In this document: positions 31,466 to 44,800 of the stretch, one piece after another
Layout: each line of letters opens with the position of its first letter
Position numbering within the stretch: the stretch's first letter is position 1
Assembly: GCA_949825065.1 (NCBI GenBank)
Contig: OX463842.1
Span: 48,467,436 to 48,531,435, forward strand
Reading direction: 5' to 3'
DNA length: 64,000 bases
Source of the DNA: Odontocerum albicorne
Taxonomy: Eukaryota; Arthropoda; Insecta; Trichoptera; Odontoceridae
Position numbers and translations under genes: made by a program
Notes under the pieces: generated by a model
Seen by the model: the letters and a program-made list of their open reading frames with translations, nothing else
Database searches by the model: none
What the model was told of the DNA's origin: nothing

Positions 31466-31790
31466 CGTATTTTTTTATTTATTTATTTATTTTTTCAAAA
31501 CAGGCTTAGTCCAATTACTTTGAAAATACAAAACATCAAAAAAGAAGAAAAATTACATAAAGGAAAGAAAAATAAGTTAAAAAATTATATAAAATAAAAA
31601 ATAATGCATATGCATACAAACGAGTATATACACACAAACATATTACACACATATATTCACAGTCATTTAGGTATGTTGATGAGTGCCTTCTAACGCGCTC
31701 AATCTAAGAAGAAAATTTACTTTTGCTTTTGGTAATGTGATATGAAATATGTCAATATCCGAAGCAGTCCCGTTCCGAAGCAGTCCCGTC
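31463..31790 (-). pseudogene. Jockey-like LINE 3' end, 5'-truncated
   Basis: Minus-strand tail 'SDIDIFHITLPKAKVNFLLR' then LSALEGTHQHT matches the element at window position 18; followed by its A-rich 3' UTR (poly-T on plus at 31470-31497). Inserted into the MITE. Confidence 0.75.
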
Positions 31791-31867
31791 CCGTATGTAA
31801 TAATAAAGCTTACCAAAAGAAAATTAACTACAAAGAAACCTTTGTAGATCCTTGTATATATGCTATA

Positions 31868-32431
31868 CTTGAGAAAATGTAGCATGGTCCCTGTGACAGT
31901 TCACAAATTTGTGTCAATACAACCTTGTAACGACGTTCAGTAATTTTAATTATTTTATCAACTTTAATATAATCCTCGATTCTAATAAATAGCAAGTTAT
32001 TTAGGTAAATACATTACATAAAACTTACAATAATGACAAATTAATACATCTTGTTACATATTAGAAAAAATACGTCAGTTTGTTAAAATCAAATAATATT
32101 TGGCGACGTTCGTCAAAAGTCACTACGTTAGTCTGCATTGGCTAGGGATGGGTATACAATAATTGGATTTTCGATTTTTTATACCTAAAATTAAATGTTC
32201 GTAATTAGCATTAATTCACAGTGGATCTTGTCCTATTTAAAGATAAATACAAATCATACAATACATTAGAAAGTCAGTATAATGAAAATTAGGAATTAAA
32301 ACGTCAGTTTAGAGAAAAACAATTTTTCTTTTTATAAAAAAACGACTCGATTTGTAAAAAAAAACGATTTTACCCCATCCCTTAGATACGACATTTCAAA
32401 CGTTGCAAGGACCATGCAACATTTTCTTTAG
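31868..32431 (-). mobile_element. 570-bp MITE, complete copy
   Basis: TIRs 'cttgagaaaatgtagcatgg' and complement of 'ctaaagaaaatgttgcatgg', flanked by TATA on both sides. Opposite orientation to the copy in gene A. Interior contains 'ggcgacgttcgtcaaaagtc' and 'accccatccctt'. Confidence 0.8.
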
Positions 32432-32439
32432 TATAATAA

Positions 32440-32936
32440 TACATTTTCTGCAGCTTTGCTTAGGCAGTTTAATATTGCACTTTTTTGTGTTATGTACTTA
32501 ATGAGAATTTATAAATAGCTTCTAAGCTTTATGAAAGACATAAATCCAGATGTAAAATGGTCTAAGAGTTAATGAAAAGAACGCAGTGTGACGTAATACC
32601 TTGCTCTTTTTAAAATAATAATAATTATACTATAAACCATAGACACAAGCCACAAATAATTAAACCAACATATTTTTGTAGCTGACAGAAAATTCTACTA
32701 AAATATTTCAAAGGAAGAAATACTACATTTATTTGCAATATTTTGTGTCATTAATATACAAATGTATTGATATTAATCAATATACTCGTATATGAAAGCA
32801 ATCTAGCCGCAATTACTAATTTCCAATGTGATTTTTTAGTTCCAATGAAGATATCTAAAAATTAGTCGAGTTTCATTGCATATTCCTTTTTTGGATTCAG
32901 TATGCGCAGTAGCATAATGATCATACTTTTTTTTCG
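32440..32936. other. Intergenic, nothing recognised
   Basis: AT-rich sequence without ORFs, inverted ends or tandem structure that I can support. Confidence 0.5.
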
Positions 32937-33165
32937 CAGAAAAATGTGTGGTTAAAAATGCCTGATGGATTATTCAACAACTATAAAAATGTGTGGTTAT
33001 ATGCCTGATGGATTATTAAACAACTATAAAAGTGTGTGGTTATATGCCTGATGGATTATTAAACAACTATAAAAATGTGTGGTTATATGCCTGATGGATT
33101 ATTAAACAACTATAAAAATGTGTGGTTATATGACAGATGGATTATTAAACAACTATAAAAAACAC
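32937..33165. repeat. 43-bp tandem repeat, about 5 copies
   Basis: Unit 'aaaaatgtgtggttatatgc' plus 'ctgatggattattaaacaactat'. Confidence 0.95.
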
Positions 33166-33469
33166 ATCACTGGGAATATTTTTTTTCTTGGCATGACATC
33201 ATATCGATACTTTTTCGGTTCATATCAAGAGTCTACTAACTTGTAGACACTACAATAGCTCGTTTTGATAATTTTTATTCAGTCAATTGGTTGATTTGTG
33301 TATTAAAGATTGATTTTATGAGCTATCCCGTATCAATAGTTTATATTGTAATTTGAAGATTTTTGATTTTCCTGATCAGCACTGCGCGTATTTGTCGTCA
33401 GGGGCAATTTGACAAATGCACGTCAGTCATAAGCGTTGACGCGAATTTCAGCAAAATAAATAAACTCGT
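33166..33469. other. Intergenic, nothing recognised
   Basis: No coding or repeat structure seen; borders an RTE fragment to the right. Confidence 0.45.
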
Positions 33470-33870
33470 TTTGAACATCGAACAAAGCAAGGTCAGGATA
33501 TACAAAACCTGTGTCCGCCCCATAATGACATACAGCATCTAGTCAAGAGCCGACACTGTCAGAACCAAAAATCTCCTTCGAACCAGCGAAATGAAGGTAT
33601 TCAGGAATATTGCTGGCAAAACCTTTCGTGATAGAGTACGAAACACAGAAAACCGAAGGTTGTGCGAAGTTGAAGATATTGTCAGATGGGGACGACCGAG
33701 AAGAAGGTTCTGGAACGAACATGTATTCAGAATGGCGGAACCAAGAGCCGTTAGAATGGCCAGGGACAGTATCCTCCAAACAAACAGACAGCTGGCAGTG
33801 GACGTCACAAGAAGGAAACGATGATGCAGGACAGGCCAATAGGCCTAAAAGAAGAGAAAGAAGAAGAAGA
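33470..33870 (+). pseudogene. RTE-like LINE C-terminus
   Basis: Frames spell 'KVRIYKTCVRPIMTYSI', 'NLLRTSEMKVFRNIAGKTFR' and 'GRPRRRFWNEHVFRMAEPRA' then VRMARDSILQTNRQLAVDVTRRKR; it ends in a GAAGAA-rich tail. One stop and one frameshift. Source family of the insert at 30017-30209 and related to 59345-59990. Confidence 0.8.
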
Positions 33871-34467
33871 AGTTTTGAACCATCTGATTTGGACGATGTT
33901 TGATTAAGTGCTGACTAGCAACCACCACTTCACAGCGTGCTTGGAATTGTTTTGGACTTTTCTTGTGCACATCACTATCGAAGGGCTGTAGCATTTCATT
34001 CACGAGCTCTATTCAAAGTTTCTTAAATTTAGCGATTTCGCCATCGTCTCTGCCTTTCTCAATTTATAATAAATTTTTGGTTTTGTATTTCAGGTACACA
34101 GATTATAGAAATTGTATTACCTATCTAAATACTATTATTTTATAATATAAAAAAAAACTGTTTTGTTTCTACTAATTTAAATAATCCCCACTACACGTGT
34201 TTCTACCTCCTATCCCGAGAATTTATTTAGGCGGAATTATCCCGGTTCGTTACGAAAACAGTGATTTATTGATCCAAAATACCAATGTTTAAGAGTGAAA
34301 CTGATCGCATTCTTTAATTATTTAATTTTTGCTTATTGCTTTGCATATTTCTGTTTCTAAAGCACTTTACTCTTCAAATTGCTTTAAGACCTTCTTAGTT
34401 TGTAAAAATATATTGTCACATGGTAATTTAATGGTTGAATACAATAATAGTGTTTTATAATATATTG
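33871..34467. other. Intergenic; third relic of the intronic ORF 5' part
   Basis: 34185-34285 ('actacacgtgtttctacctc', 'tatcccgaga', 'gcggaattatcccggttcgt') matches the start of 22985-23249 before similarity ends. No other structure. Confidence 0.45.
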
Positions 34468-35199
34468 CAGGGCTGTGGAGTCGGATGAAAATTTACCGAC
34501 TCCGACTCCGGCTCCTGCTTTATTTTATACTCCGACTCCAACTCTTGACTCTGACTTCAATTTTTATTTTATTTTATAATTTACTGCGTCTTCCTAATGC
34601 ATTTATATTGACTTATTAATAATGGATACAGGTATAAATAAAAATTTTATTATATTCGTACACAAATGAAACAATTTAATAAAAAAAATTATAAACAATA
34701 CGCATTAAGCAATATCTTCACACAAAAATAACATTAAAAATATATATTAATATTTAAAAAAAGAATTAAATAAAACTTTTAAAATAATTAGAAAAACAAC
34801 ACAGGTAGGTATTAAAAAAAATAAGAAAACACTTTAAAATTAAAAGGTTGCTTCATTTGTTTTCATACCTTAACTAAATCTTATTTATATTGTTTATTAT
34901 TTTTTTTTATTTTCCTAGAAAATACTAGGAATCTAAGTGCAGGAATTTACTATTTGTACGGCTGCAATAAAATGAACGTAATCCCCTTTTGGGGTTTATT
35001 GCGATTATAAACGTCTGCATAGTATCAGGCATGAAACGACGAGAGGTTAACTGGTTAACACATACCGTAACGTTATTCATTAAAGAAAATGTTAAAATAA
35101 TTAAACGGAGTCGGAGTCGGTCGATTTTTTCCGACTCCGACTCCGCCTTAAATGTTCCGACTCCACGACTCCGGCTCCGACTCCGACTCCACAGCCCTG
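34468..35199. mobile_element. DNA transposon/MITE with GTCGGA-rich inverted ends
   Basis: Ends 'cagggctgtggagtcgg' (34468) and '...gactccacagccctg' (to 35199) are inverted repeats, with 'ccgactccgactcc' hexamer-like arrays inside each end. The A/T-rich interior has no transposase. CAGGG ends are hAT-like, but I could not find an exact 8-bp target duplication. Confidence 0.75.
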
Positions 35200-35494
35200 A
35201 ATTATATTGTATTATTATCATACAATTTATCTCTGCAACGTTTATGTTGTTGCTAAAAATATCATTTTGTATACAATCTCGTGACTTCATAATATTTATG
35301 ATTCACGGCTGATTTATACACCTGGCATGAGTTCATTACTTTCTTGTTATCTTTTCGTTAGCTCCTGATATACATTAATCTTGATAATATTAATTAGAAA
35401 TACTCGTTTATAAGCCAGATGTATTTTATGTAAACTAGAAGTAATATTTATAATAAAAGTACTTTTTATATACTCGTCAAACCGTTTAGAGATC
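35200..35494. other. Intergenic, nothing recognised
   Basis: AT-rich with no supported feature. Confidence 0.5.
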
Positions 35495-35830
35495 AAATTC
35501 TTTTTAAGGGCGCTCCAACTGAGAAGTGAAAGCCACAGAATAAAAATATTACAAAATAAATATGTAATAGAAACGTGGTGGCTGCAGCCATAAGATAAAG
35601 TGTTTTGCCGCATCTGCATATGTTCAGAAAATATATTTGGTAAGAAACCCGCAGAAAATTTACCAAGGAAAGACGAACTACAAAGAAACCTTTATAAATC
35701 TTCCAATATGTAATAGTAACACGTTCGGCTTTAGGTGTAGAGTAGTGTAAGTATGTACTGTTCACATTTGATAATACATGTAGAAAAGATCCCTTAAAAA
35801 GATCCCTTGTCGTTAAGTGCTTCTTCATTC
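35495..35830. repeat. Dispersed repeat family, longest copy
   Basis: Matches 4045-4290 and, reversed, 52280-52530: 'ccgcatctgcatatgttcag', 'accaaggaaagacgaactac', 'taacacgttcggctttaggt' and 'gttaagtgcttctt'. Short ORFs have no motif. Confidence 0.6.
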
Positions 35831-36160
35831 ATATTTCTAAAACTAACAAGTAGATTATTCCACGGCAAAAGTTTTATCATAATATCCCGCCCCTTTGGAT
35901 CAATTTGGAATAATCAATTTATTAGATTAGAACCTCAAAGGTCTACTCCTGTTCGAAGAAACATCTCTAAGACACAGATTTGAAAGATATAATATGGAGA
36001 CATCCTATTCATGTACTTGAATACAGAGACAAAGTTTGAGATCAATTCAATGACAACACTTGATCCAGTGTAGAATAGTAAAAGCGGACAAATTTGACAT
36101 TATTATGACAATAAATTTTCTGATTTTTTATCGTAGTAAATTTTTTAATATAATCCACGA
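35831..36160. other. Intergenic, nothing recognised
   Basis: No coding signal, inverted ends or tandem structure. Confidence 0.5.
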
Positions 36161-36442
36161 TACGATATTTACAGTTTACATCGTTTTGTATCTTTCAAAC
36201 CGTCGAGTATGAGTATACTCCATTACAATTTACATCGTTTTACATCTTTCAAACCGTCGAGTATGAGTATACTCCATTACAGTTTACATCGTTTTACATC
36301 GTTCAAACCGTCGAGTATGAGTATACTCCATTACAGTTTACATCGTTTTACATCGTTCAAACCGTCGAGTATGAGTATACTCCATTACAGTTTACGTCGT
36401 TTTACATCTTTCAAACCGTCGAGTATGAGTATACTCCATTGA
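36161..36442. repeat. 54-bp tandem repeat, about 5 copies
   Basis: Unit 'cgagtatgagtatactccat' plus 'tacagtttacatcgttttac'. Because 54 is divisible by three it leaves an open frame of 18-residue repeats (MSILHYSLHRFTSFKPSS) at 36209-36442, without promoter, leader or conservation. Confidence 0.95.
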
Positions 36443-36597
36443 TATAAAAAACCTTTATTGATGATATAAAAAACTTTTTTACTAAGCAAAGTCTGTGATA
36501 AAATATTCTCGTGCTATAATAAAAAAAATATATATTTTTGTCCTAATTACTAAAACATTCAGTTGAAAGATTCATATTTTGCATTTATCATTAAATC

Positions 36598-37239
36598 TTA
36601 ACCTTTCCCTTACTGTGCTAAAAAAATCCGCCAGTTCCGGTGCTGTGTATTCAATACACATGTAAAAATGAGCGATTTAAAATCGGAAAAATAAGGATAT
36701 TCATAGCCAATTGCTTAAATTAATTAAATTTGAAGTCAAAAGTGATAATAATTGAAATTTAATTGCTGAAAACATGAAAAAAACATCGGATGACGTTCAC
36801 AAAACGGGCAAAGAAACCACCTCAAATGGATGCCTTAGAGCTACTGAGAGTTGAGATGGACTAACACTGTGTGTGTTATACCTTGAAGGAAGAAACACTA
36901 CTGGAAACTGAGATTCTATTTCTTGCATTCACATATACCGAAGTAGAGTAAGACGTGAATAGCGTCGCTTCTTCACTCATAGCGGTTTTTTTTAATGAAT
37001 ATACCTACGTCACACACTGGCAGACGTTTGTATTGGTAAATTTATTCCCGATTTTCACAAAATATCTCTGATGTGGCCGATAAGTGCTAATTATTAATAT
37101 TATTTTTTTCATTCAATGCGTGAATGTATTACGGTTGAATACCTAAAACCTGAACCCGGTATTTATTATAATTATAGAGATATTAAAGTTTTTAGGAGCA
37201 ATGTGTACTAGTTACACATCACAGGGAACTAAGGGTTAA
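36598..37239 (+). mobile_element. TTAA-flanked MITE, copy 2
   Basis: TTAA at 36598-36601 and 37236-37239, ends 'ttaacctttcccttactgtg' and 'cacagggaactaagggttaa'. Colinear with 55083-55989 (minus its nested LINE) and with 9157-9786 reversed. Confidence 0.75.
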
Positions 37240-37801
37240 ACTATCACCTTCAATTCATTCAATCTCAATAATCACATCTAAATGATGTTCATAAATTCCT
37301 CATTACATGCATGAATATGCCATTATTCACTTACTCGTACATGTCTTTGCTGAGACCTCTAAAATCTCACTTATCTTCAAAAAAACACTTTCTTACATAT
37401 TTTTTAAATTTAAAGGAGCAACATAAAAATTATAAAAAATCACCACTTTCCCTTAGGGATACATTTTATGTTCTCGGTATAAGGAACTTCGTGTTTCTCC
37501 TCATAAATTGTGTATGAACTCGTGAGGCTGAAACAAAATTCAGTGCGTCGCCATTTATTTGTGTTCTGTTCGCTTCGTTAGCATGCGCTATTCTGATCTG
37601 TCACGTGCCATGGTTTTCATCAGGTTCAATTATTTCAGGTCTCAACAGACGGTCGTAATCTATGAAACATAAAGTTTTCACTGTATTTTCCTGTTTATCT
37701 CAATATTTAGAACTCATATTTGTTAATTCAGACGATTAAAGAAGTAGTTTTTATTTCATGAATCTTCGAAAAGACTATAGTTTCACTTTATGGTGCCATT
37801 T
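37240..37801. other. Intergenic, nothing recognised
   Basis: Short AT-driven ORFs only. Confidence 0.45.
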
Positions 37802-38169
37802 TTTACATAAAAGGAAAAATAAAAAACTTATTTTACATTTTTGTGTTCATCACAGGTTTAATTTAGGTTCACAACTAGTTTCGAAGACCACCGTCTCCTT
37901 CGTCTTAAAGATTCACATTCACTTTCACATATTTTTTCCACGTCCCATTCACCATTGTATTACATTTCTTCCCACTTCACTCCCCTACCTCACCTCTTTT
38001 ATATTAGGTTGTTTACACTTGTACAGAATATATTTTAGCAACTTAGTTTATATTCACGTGACGATGAAGACGGTGGTCTTCGAAACTAGTTGTGAACCTT
38101 AATTAAACCTGTGGTGAACACAAAAATATAAAATAAGTTTTTTATTTTACTTATTTTTCCATTTATGTA
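37802..38169. repeat. Foldback element with ~95-bp inverted arms and hammerhead-like core
   Basis: Arms 37802-37896 and 38066-38169 are nearly perfect inverted repeats around ~170 bp. At 38059-38085 the plus strand reads TGACGA-T-GAAGAC-ggtg-GTCTTC-GAAA, a 6-bp stem between hammerhead-like core boxes. The overall plan resembles the Penelope-like ends at 600-830 and 47900-48338. Confidence 0.65.
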
Positions 38170-38454
38170 GTTTTTATTGTTTGACTCCATATTTTTTTCT
38201 CTCTCTATATTTCTCTATTGAGCAGAAACGGAGACTATAAAGTTTATTGATAGAAGGTAGATGGACTCGTTCGAAATGTAGTGCTGGACACGAATGTTCC
38301 GAATATTTGGGACGGAAAGGAGAACAAACGAGTCGATAAATATTCATATTTCTACAATCTGTCAATAAAGAGTATTGTGTTTCTTCGGAAACATATCAAA
38401 ACACGATAATACAAGTTTCAAAAACACTGTTTTGCTGGTCAATGTTTCTAGTAG

Positions 38455-38484
38455 AAAAGCAAGAGGCCGCGGCCTCTTGCTTTT
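38455..38484. repeat. Perfect 30-bp GC-centred palindrome
   Basis: Arm 'aaaagcaagaggccg' is followed immediately by its exact complement, no spacer, centre CCGCGG, in AT-rich DNA about 380 bp upstream of gene D. Confidence 0.9.
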
Positions 38485-38858
38485 TGTTATAATTTTGTTA
38501 TAAATTAGCTTGTTGTTATAATTCCGGTATATAAATTAGATTAGTTCTTAAGTAATAAATTTGTATATGGGTATAAAGCCTTCGGCAAATGTCTGAATCA
38601 TAGATTACTTTATTAAATAAATAAAAAAAGATTAAAAGAAGATAATATACAAAATACAAGGGCTGTGTTAAACTTATTTAAAAAAATAGATTATTGGTGT
38701 ACTACCACATTATTAATCTAAAAAATATAAAATCAAAAGTTGAGCACATCTGATTTTACGTCGTATAATTATTGATTATATGCTCATAATTATAATAACA
38801 TAAAGATGTTTATGTTATAACATTGAAATTTCCATTTGGTTGTTACTTATTTAAAAAA

Positions 38859-41800
38859 ATGAAATTCGCAACATTGTTATTAATTTTACTCACTCTCGGT
38901 AAATATAAAATTTAAATTGTATCCCTTGGATGAAAAGTGTAAAATAAAAACAGTTTTAAAAGAGTTATACAATTAAAACATATATAGTGGAAATGTTAGT
39001 GGACAGCGTGAGAGAATAGTAAGGAAAGTATAGCTGGATTAAGTGAATGATATTTTGAACGAAAAAAACGTCCAAAATTAGTGAAATCGTAAGAGTAATA
39101 TCAGAAGGTGTATGGATGTAAAATAAGAGAAGGATGGGTTACAAGATAGGAAAGTAGACGCTTTGTTCTTTCTGCCAACTGAGTATTGGGGTTTTCCGGA
39201 AAGTAATTTTATATTTTTATATTAAAGTCAAATTAAAAATAACATCAAATATTCGTGTACTATAGTTCTCAACATCTGAGCAATCTTTCGCGTCGTAAAA
39301 CGCTGATTAATCTCGAATAATGCCTTGATTTGGTCGTCATCAATGATAATAGTCCTTTCAGAGCGGATTACATATTCTTGTGTCGAATCACCATTACTGA
39401 TTTTCGATAGTAAAAAAACATAAAGTACAGAAATTTATTGTGATAAACAACTTATTTTGTTCCATCTTGAAAATTACGCCAAAAACTCCGTGACAAGAAA
39501 ACCCCTTTGTTATAAAATCTATATAAAAGAAAGACGTGTGGAATGGGTGAAACAACCCTTGACCACGATTTCTTTAAGTGCCCTTAACACGCTGCATATT
39601 ATATTTATACAATTGTAAATGTCCTCCGCCTTTTCAACATGTCCCACCAACTCACATTAATTGTACTCTAATTTCCAGTTAATTATTTGAGTTTAATTTC
39701 CAAAACTCCTTAAATATTTAGTGCTGCAGTAGTTTCATTCAAAACTCATTAAATATTTAGTGCTACAGTAGTTTCATTCAAAACTCCTTAAATATTTAGT
39801 GCTACAGTAGTTTCATTCAAAACTCCTTAAATATTTAGTGCTACAGTAGTTTCATCCAAAAATCCTTAAATATTTAGTGCTACCGTAGTTTCATCCAAAA
39901 CTCCTTAAAAATGTAGTTTCATCCAAAACTTCTTAAATATTTAGTTCTACAGTAGCTTCATTCAAAATTCCTTAAATATTTAGTGCTACAGTGGTTTCAA
40001 GCTTATTTTTACACTGCTTCCTTTAAATTTCCATTGACAAAAATCATCATCGTCATACGAGGGGATGTTTAATTAACTAATTATAATAATACTACATTAG
40101 ATAATAGTATACATTAATCACGGTTTGAATGAAACAAGCAACGAAAATTTTAATCTAAAGACATCTATCCGAGAAATACGAAACTATTTCATGAAAAAAC
40201 GTATTATAAAGATACACATTTGAGCGAACTTAATGAATTTTCATGGTGTAAACATCATAAAGAGCTAATCTTATTAATTTTTGGCATTTTTTTAGGTTAC
40301 GCTCGAGGCCTATTCAATGTAATATCCTATACAATATGGGTCGATGATGATATAATAAAACAATACTCCATCAAACGTATGGCGGTATCTGTGTAAGTAT
40401 CAATTTAAATCATGTATTCCTATTCTTAAGGACATTAATAATGGCCGATTTTTTCTACAATTTCGATGTGCTAATCCATAGTATACCCCTAAATCTGTTC
40501 ATGCCATACATACGAGTATATTACGTCATAAGAACAGTATTTCACCCTAATGTCTGCGAGAAATGATCTGAAAACCGTATGTATTGTAGTTTATCAAATA
40601 ATTAGTTATGGTTCTCAGATCTCTTTCAAAATGTTAGTTATGGTTCTCAAATCTCTTTCGAAATGTTAGTTATGGTTCTCAGATCTCTTTCAAAATGTTA
40701 GTTATGGTTCTCAGATCTCTTTCAAAATGTTTATTATGGTTCTCAGATCTCTTTCAAAATGTTAGTTATGGTTCTCAAATCTCTTTCAAAATGTTAGTTA
40801 TGGTTCTCAAATCTCTTTCAAAATTTTAGTTATGGTTCTCAGATCTCTTTCAAAATGTTAGTTATGGTTCTCAGATCTCTTTCAAAATGTTAGTTATGGT
40901 TCTCATATCTCTTTCAAAACGTTAGTTATGGTTCTCAGATCTCTTTCAAAATGTTAGTTATGGTTCTCAGATCTCTTTCAAAATGTTAGTTATGGTTCTC
41001 AGATCTCTTTCAAAATGTTAGTTATGGTTCTCAGATCTCTTTCAAAATGTTAGTTATGGTTCTCAGATCTCTTTCAAAATGTTAGTTATGGTTCTCAGAT
41101 CTCTTTCAAAATGTTAGTTATGGTTCTCAGATCTCTTTCAAAATGTTAGTTATGGTTCTCAAATCTCTTTCAAAATGTTAGTTATGGTTCTCAAATCTCT
41201 TTCAAAATGTTAGTTATGGTTCTCAGATCTCTTTCAAAATGTTAGTTATGGTTCTCAGATCTCTTTCAAAATGTTAGTTATGGTTCTCAGATCTCTTTAG
41301 AGTGTGCTGGTACGCATGTTACCAAGTTAGAATGCGTAGAATTGGCGTAGATCCTGTGGGGGATTCCGTGGGAGTAGTCCAAAATAATATTTTCAGATTT
41401 CTCTATTTACGTGAGTGCAGTTTCTATCTGTGGGTCTTCACTACAAGGGTTCTTCTAGATATGTTGAGATATTATCTTCTGAGTGTGACGACGGGTGTTA
41501 GGATCTCTTCTTATATATTGGAGTTGCTGACAGGCTCAACGTCTAATTCAACTTTGTTGGAAAATATACGGTTTTATGTTCCTGACAACTATTCGAGGTT
41601 CAGTATTAGACTGGCAATAAGTTTAAATAACTTTCCAAGTGCTCTTCCTTTCTTTTACGGGATGCTCCTTTTGAATAGGGCCTTGGATAGTAGACGTCTT
41701 CAACTTTTTAGAAAATATTTTGTGCTCTCTTAGTAATGTGAGTTGATTGTTTCGGCTTAACAATTATTTATTCATTTTTATTTCTTATTACTATATATAA

Positions 41801-44800
41801 TTTCTTTTAAGCTTTGTATTATACGTAATTAGGTTAAACCTTTATATGTAAGCTTGATGAAATAAATAAATACCTGAATTAGCAATGCGGACATGTTGAA
41901 TAGCATGAACGAAAAAAAAAAGTGTTTGGTGTCATTAATCGAGTCTTTATGTTTAGAACCTCTCTTACGGGACTAGCACCGTTTTTTTAATTTAAAAAAT
42001 AAGGCCCCATCCACTGCATTTTTCGGAGGTTTTTTTACTGTTTCAGGTAAGGCTTGATGAGATATCTGAGTTTTGGTCTTCTTGAGTTTCAGTTTGATTA
42101 ACTTTTAGGCTTTACTGAAATAATTTATTACTTTCTGTAGTTCACTTTCAGAGTTTGTCGTGCGTATATTTTCGGAGCTCCATCAACAGTAATCGAACCT
42201 TTTAGGATTAAAGAGGCCACTGATCATTCGATAAGTGATGCGTTTTAAGAATTATAGAGCATATATATGTTAAAGAGTGAAGCAACTATGACACATCCTT
42301 ATCGAACCACAGTTTCTACATTGAGATGGTCTTTTGGTCTACGTTAATGAATAACCCACGTTGTCATATTATCATGAAATAATTTCATGATTTCGATGAA
42401 TTTAGGAGACAATGAATTCGTGTAAGAACTCAATGTTGTTTATCTATAAGCATTTTAAGTCGAAGGAATTTTTCAGATAAATGAAAGTCATGCAAAAAGG
42501 TCGGTTTCATTCCTTGCATTTTCCTAGATTTGTCTCGAAGCGGCTGCTGCATTTCAGTAGTTCCGCGTTCTAGTTTTAAGCGTTTTAAGCCGCTTTGGGT
42601 TTCTAAAAGAATGTTTTCAGCGAGTGGTCAGAGTCTACACACAAGTATTTTAGTAAAAATTTCACCAACTATCGAAAGAAGTGATATGCCACAGTAGTTT
42701 TCACAACTTGTTCTTGAGCCTTTCTTGAATATTGTGACTAATAAGATATTTTTAGATCCTTTGACAAATTTTTAGTCTGCCAAACTTAAGGGAACAGTTC
42801 ATGAATTTTTTTGAATTATTTCACTTCCTCTGAATGAATATATTACTTCAGCTGATATTCTATCTGGTTCTGCAACTATGTTGTGTTTGTTTGCCTGACA
42901 GCAAATTGGGTATCATGTGGAATATCAAAATAAAATATTAAGATTATAGTATTTAACGAAATATTATTGATAAATTTAGTCGTCAAGATACAAAACCCGC
43001 TCTGGAAAACAGCGAATGTCAAAATTCGCTATGCACATTTTTCAATAAAAAATATTAAACTATTCTGTTATAACTTATTAAGGGACTGATATTATTTATT
43101 ATTTCTAAAGGCAAAAAACAGAAAACATACCACCTTAACATTTCATTTACATTTGAAGTGGTTAATCAAAGTCTTGACGATTCAATTTATATATAATACA
43201 TAAATTTAATTGTCACGTTGTATGAACCAGTTGAATGAATTTGATTTTTTTTTTAGAGGAAACAATTTCTTCAAAACAATGCAGCAGGCAGCAGAAATCG
43301 ACACAAGGTTCAAATTTGTTTCAATTAATGACCCAGCTCACGGAAACTTTATTACCAAAATAGGGAGATATTCTCAGAATCCTTTAATCAAAAAGTACTG
43401 GATGATCTATATCTTAAATAAAAGACCTGACTCGGATTACCCTCCGGGAGATGAATCACTTTCTCAATTCGGTAAATATACAACATCAAACTATTTATTT
43501 TATTAAGCATCTTGATTCCCATGATAGTTCTTGATGACTACTCTATTACTATCTACAGTGTGCAGTTCGGAGAGCATCAAGACATGTATTTCTTTCTTCT
43601 ATTGTGACACCCTCTTTAGGTATCATCTCTCGTCTTGGTGATATCTTCCGTAATGTTACGAGAGAAAAACTTTGATCTTATTGCCATTCTTCACCATAAG
43701 TGTGTGTGGTTGGTGTATTGGCATAAATAAGATTTGCCCTTTTTAATCAGGGGGAGTTTTTCCCCATTTTTTTATATATTTATTATTTTTATGATTTGGT
43801 TCAAAGTTAAATTATGTAAAAAAAATCTTTTCGTAGTTTAGCATATACGAGTATTTTGAAACATTTAAGGTGATAAGCAAAAAATTATGAAAGTAGGATA
43901 GTTACTGTATTCGTACATGGAGATTGAGCGCGTTAGAAAGCCTCATCAACGTATTTAAGTGACTGAATATACTATACGAGGTAAGTCCAGAAAGTAAGTG
44001 TTCTGAGGCTCTCACGACCGGATGGATTTTATTTTCGACATGTTGGCTACACTTCCGTGTAGCCTGACCCTTCTCCTCCGCAACGAGACCGGTTTGAGGT
44101 CAGTACGTTGAGAAGTGTCGACGCGACAACACGTTTCGTGAAAAATGTAAATCCAATCTCCCGCCAAGTGCAAAATACGCGTCGTCATCCGTTATCTCGT
44201 TTGGAAGGGAAAACCTCCGGTCGAGGTTCATAATGAGGTGAAAACTGCATATGGTGATAAAGCTATGAATCGTACAAGTGTACACAAGTGGTATCGCGAG
44301 TTTAAAAAAGGTCGTACGTCTGTGCATGATGATCAGAGGAGCGGAAGACCTTCAATTGTGACTGACGAAATTGACGAAATTGTTTTGGGACTGTCAAGGC
44401 ATAATTTTAATTGAATATATGCCTCAAAGGGAGACCATCAACTCTGCAAGATACTGTGAAACCCTAAAAAAATTGCGGAGGGCGATTCAGAACAAGAGGA
44501 GAGGCATGCTGACAAAGGGAGTCTGCCTGCTGCACGATAATGCCAGACCACACACGGCCAACGCCACGAAGGAACTGCTCGCCTCGTTTAAATGGGATGT
44601 CCTGAACCATCCCGCGCATTTTCCTGACCTAGCACCTTCAGATTACTATCTCTTTAGCTCCCTGAAGCAGCACATGGGTGGAAAAAGGTTTTCAACCGAC
44701 GAGGAGGTAAAGGAGGAGGTGGAGAAGGGGACGGAGGGGTTGGCGGGAAACTACTTCGAGGAAGGCATCAAAAAGTTGATACCCCGCTTCACCACCTGCA

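Noticed and set aside
36209..36442. ORF of 18-residue repeats
   Set aside because: The 54-bp minisatellite is divisible by three, so an open frame is expected; no start context, splice sites or homologues are visible.
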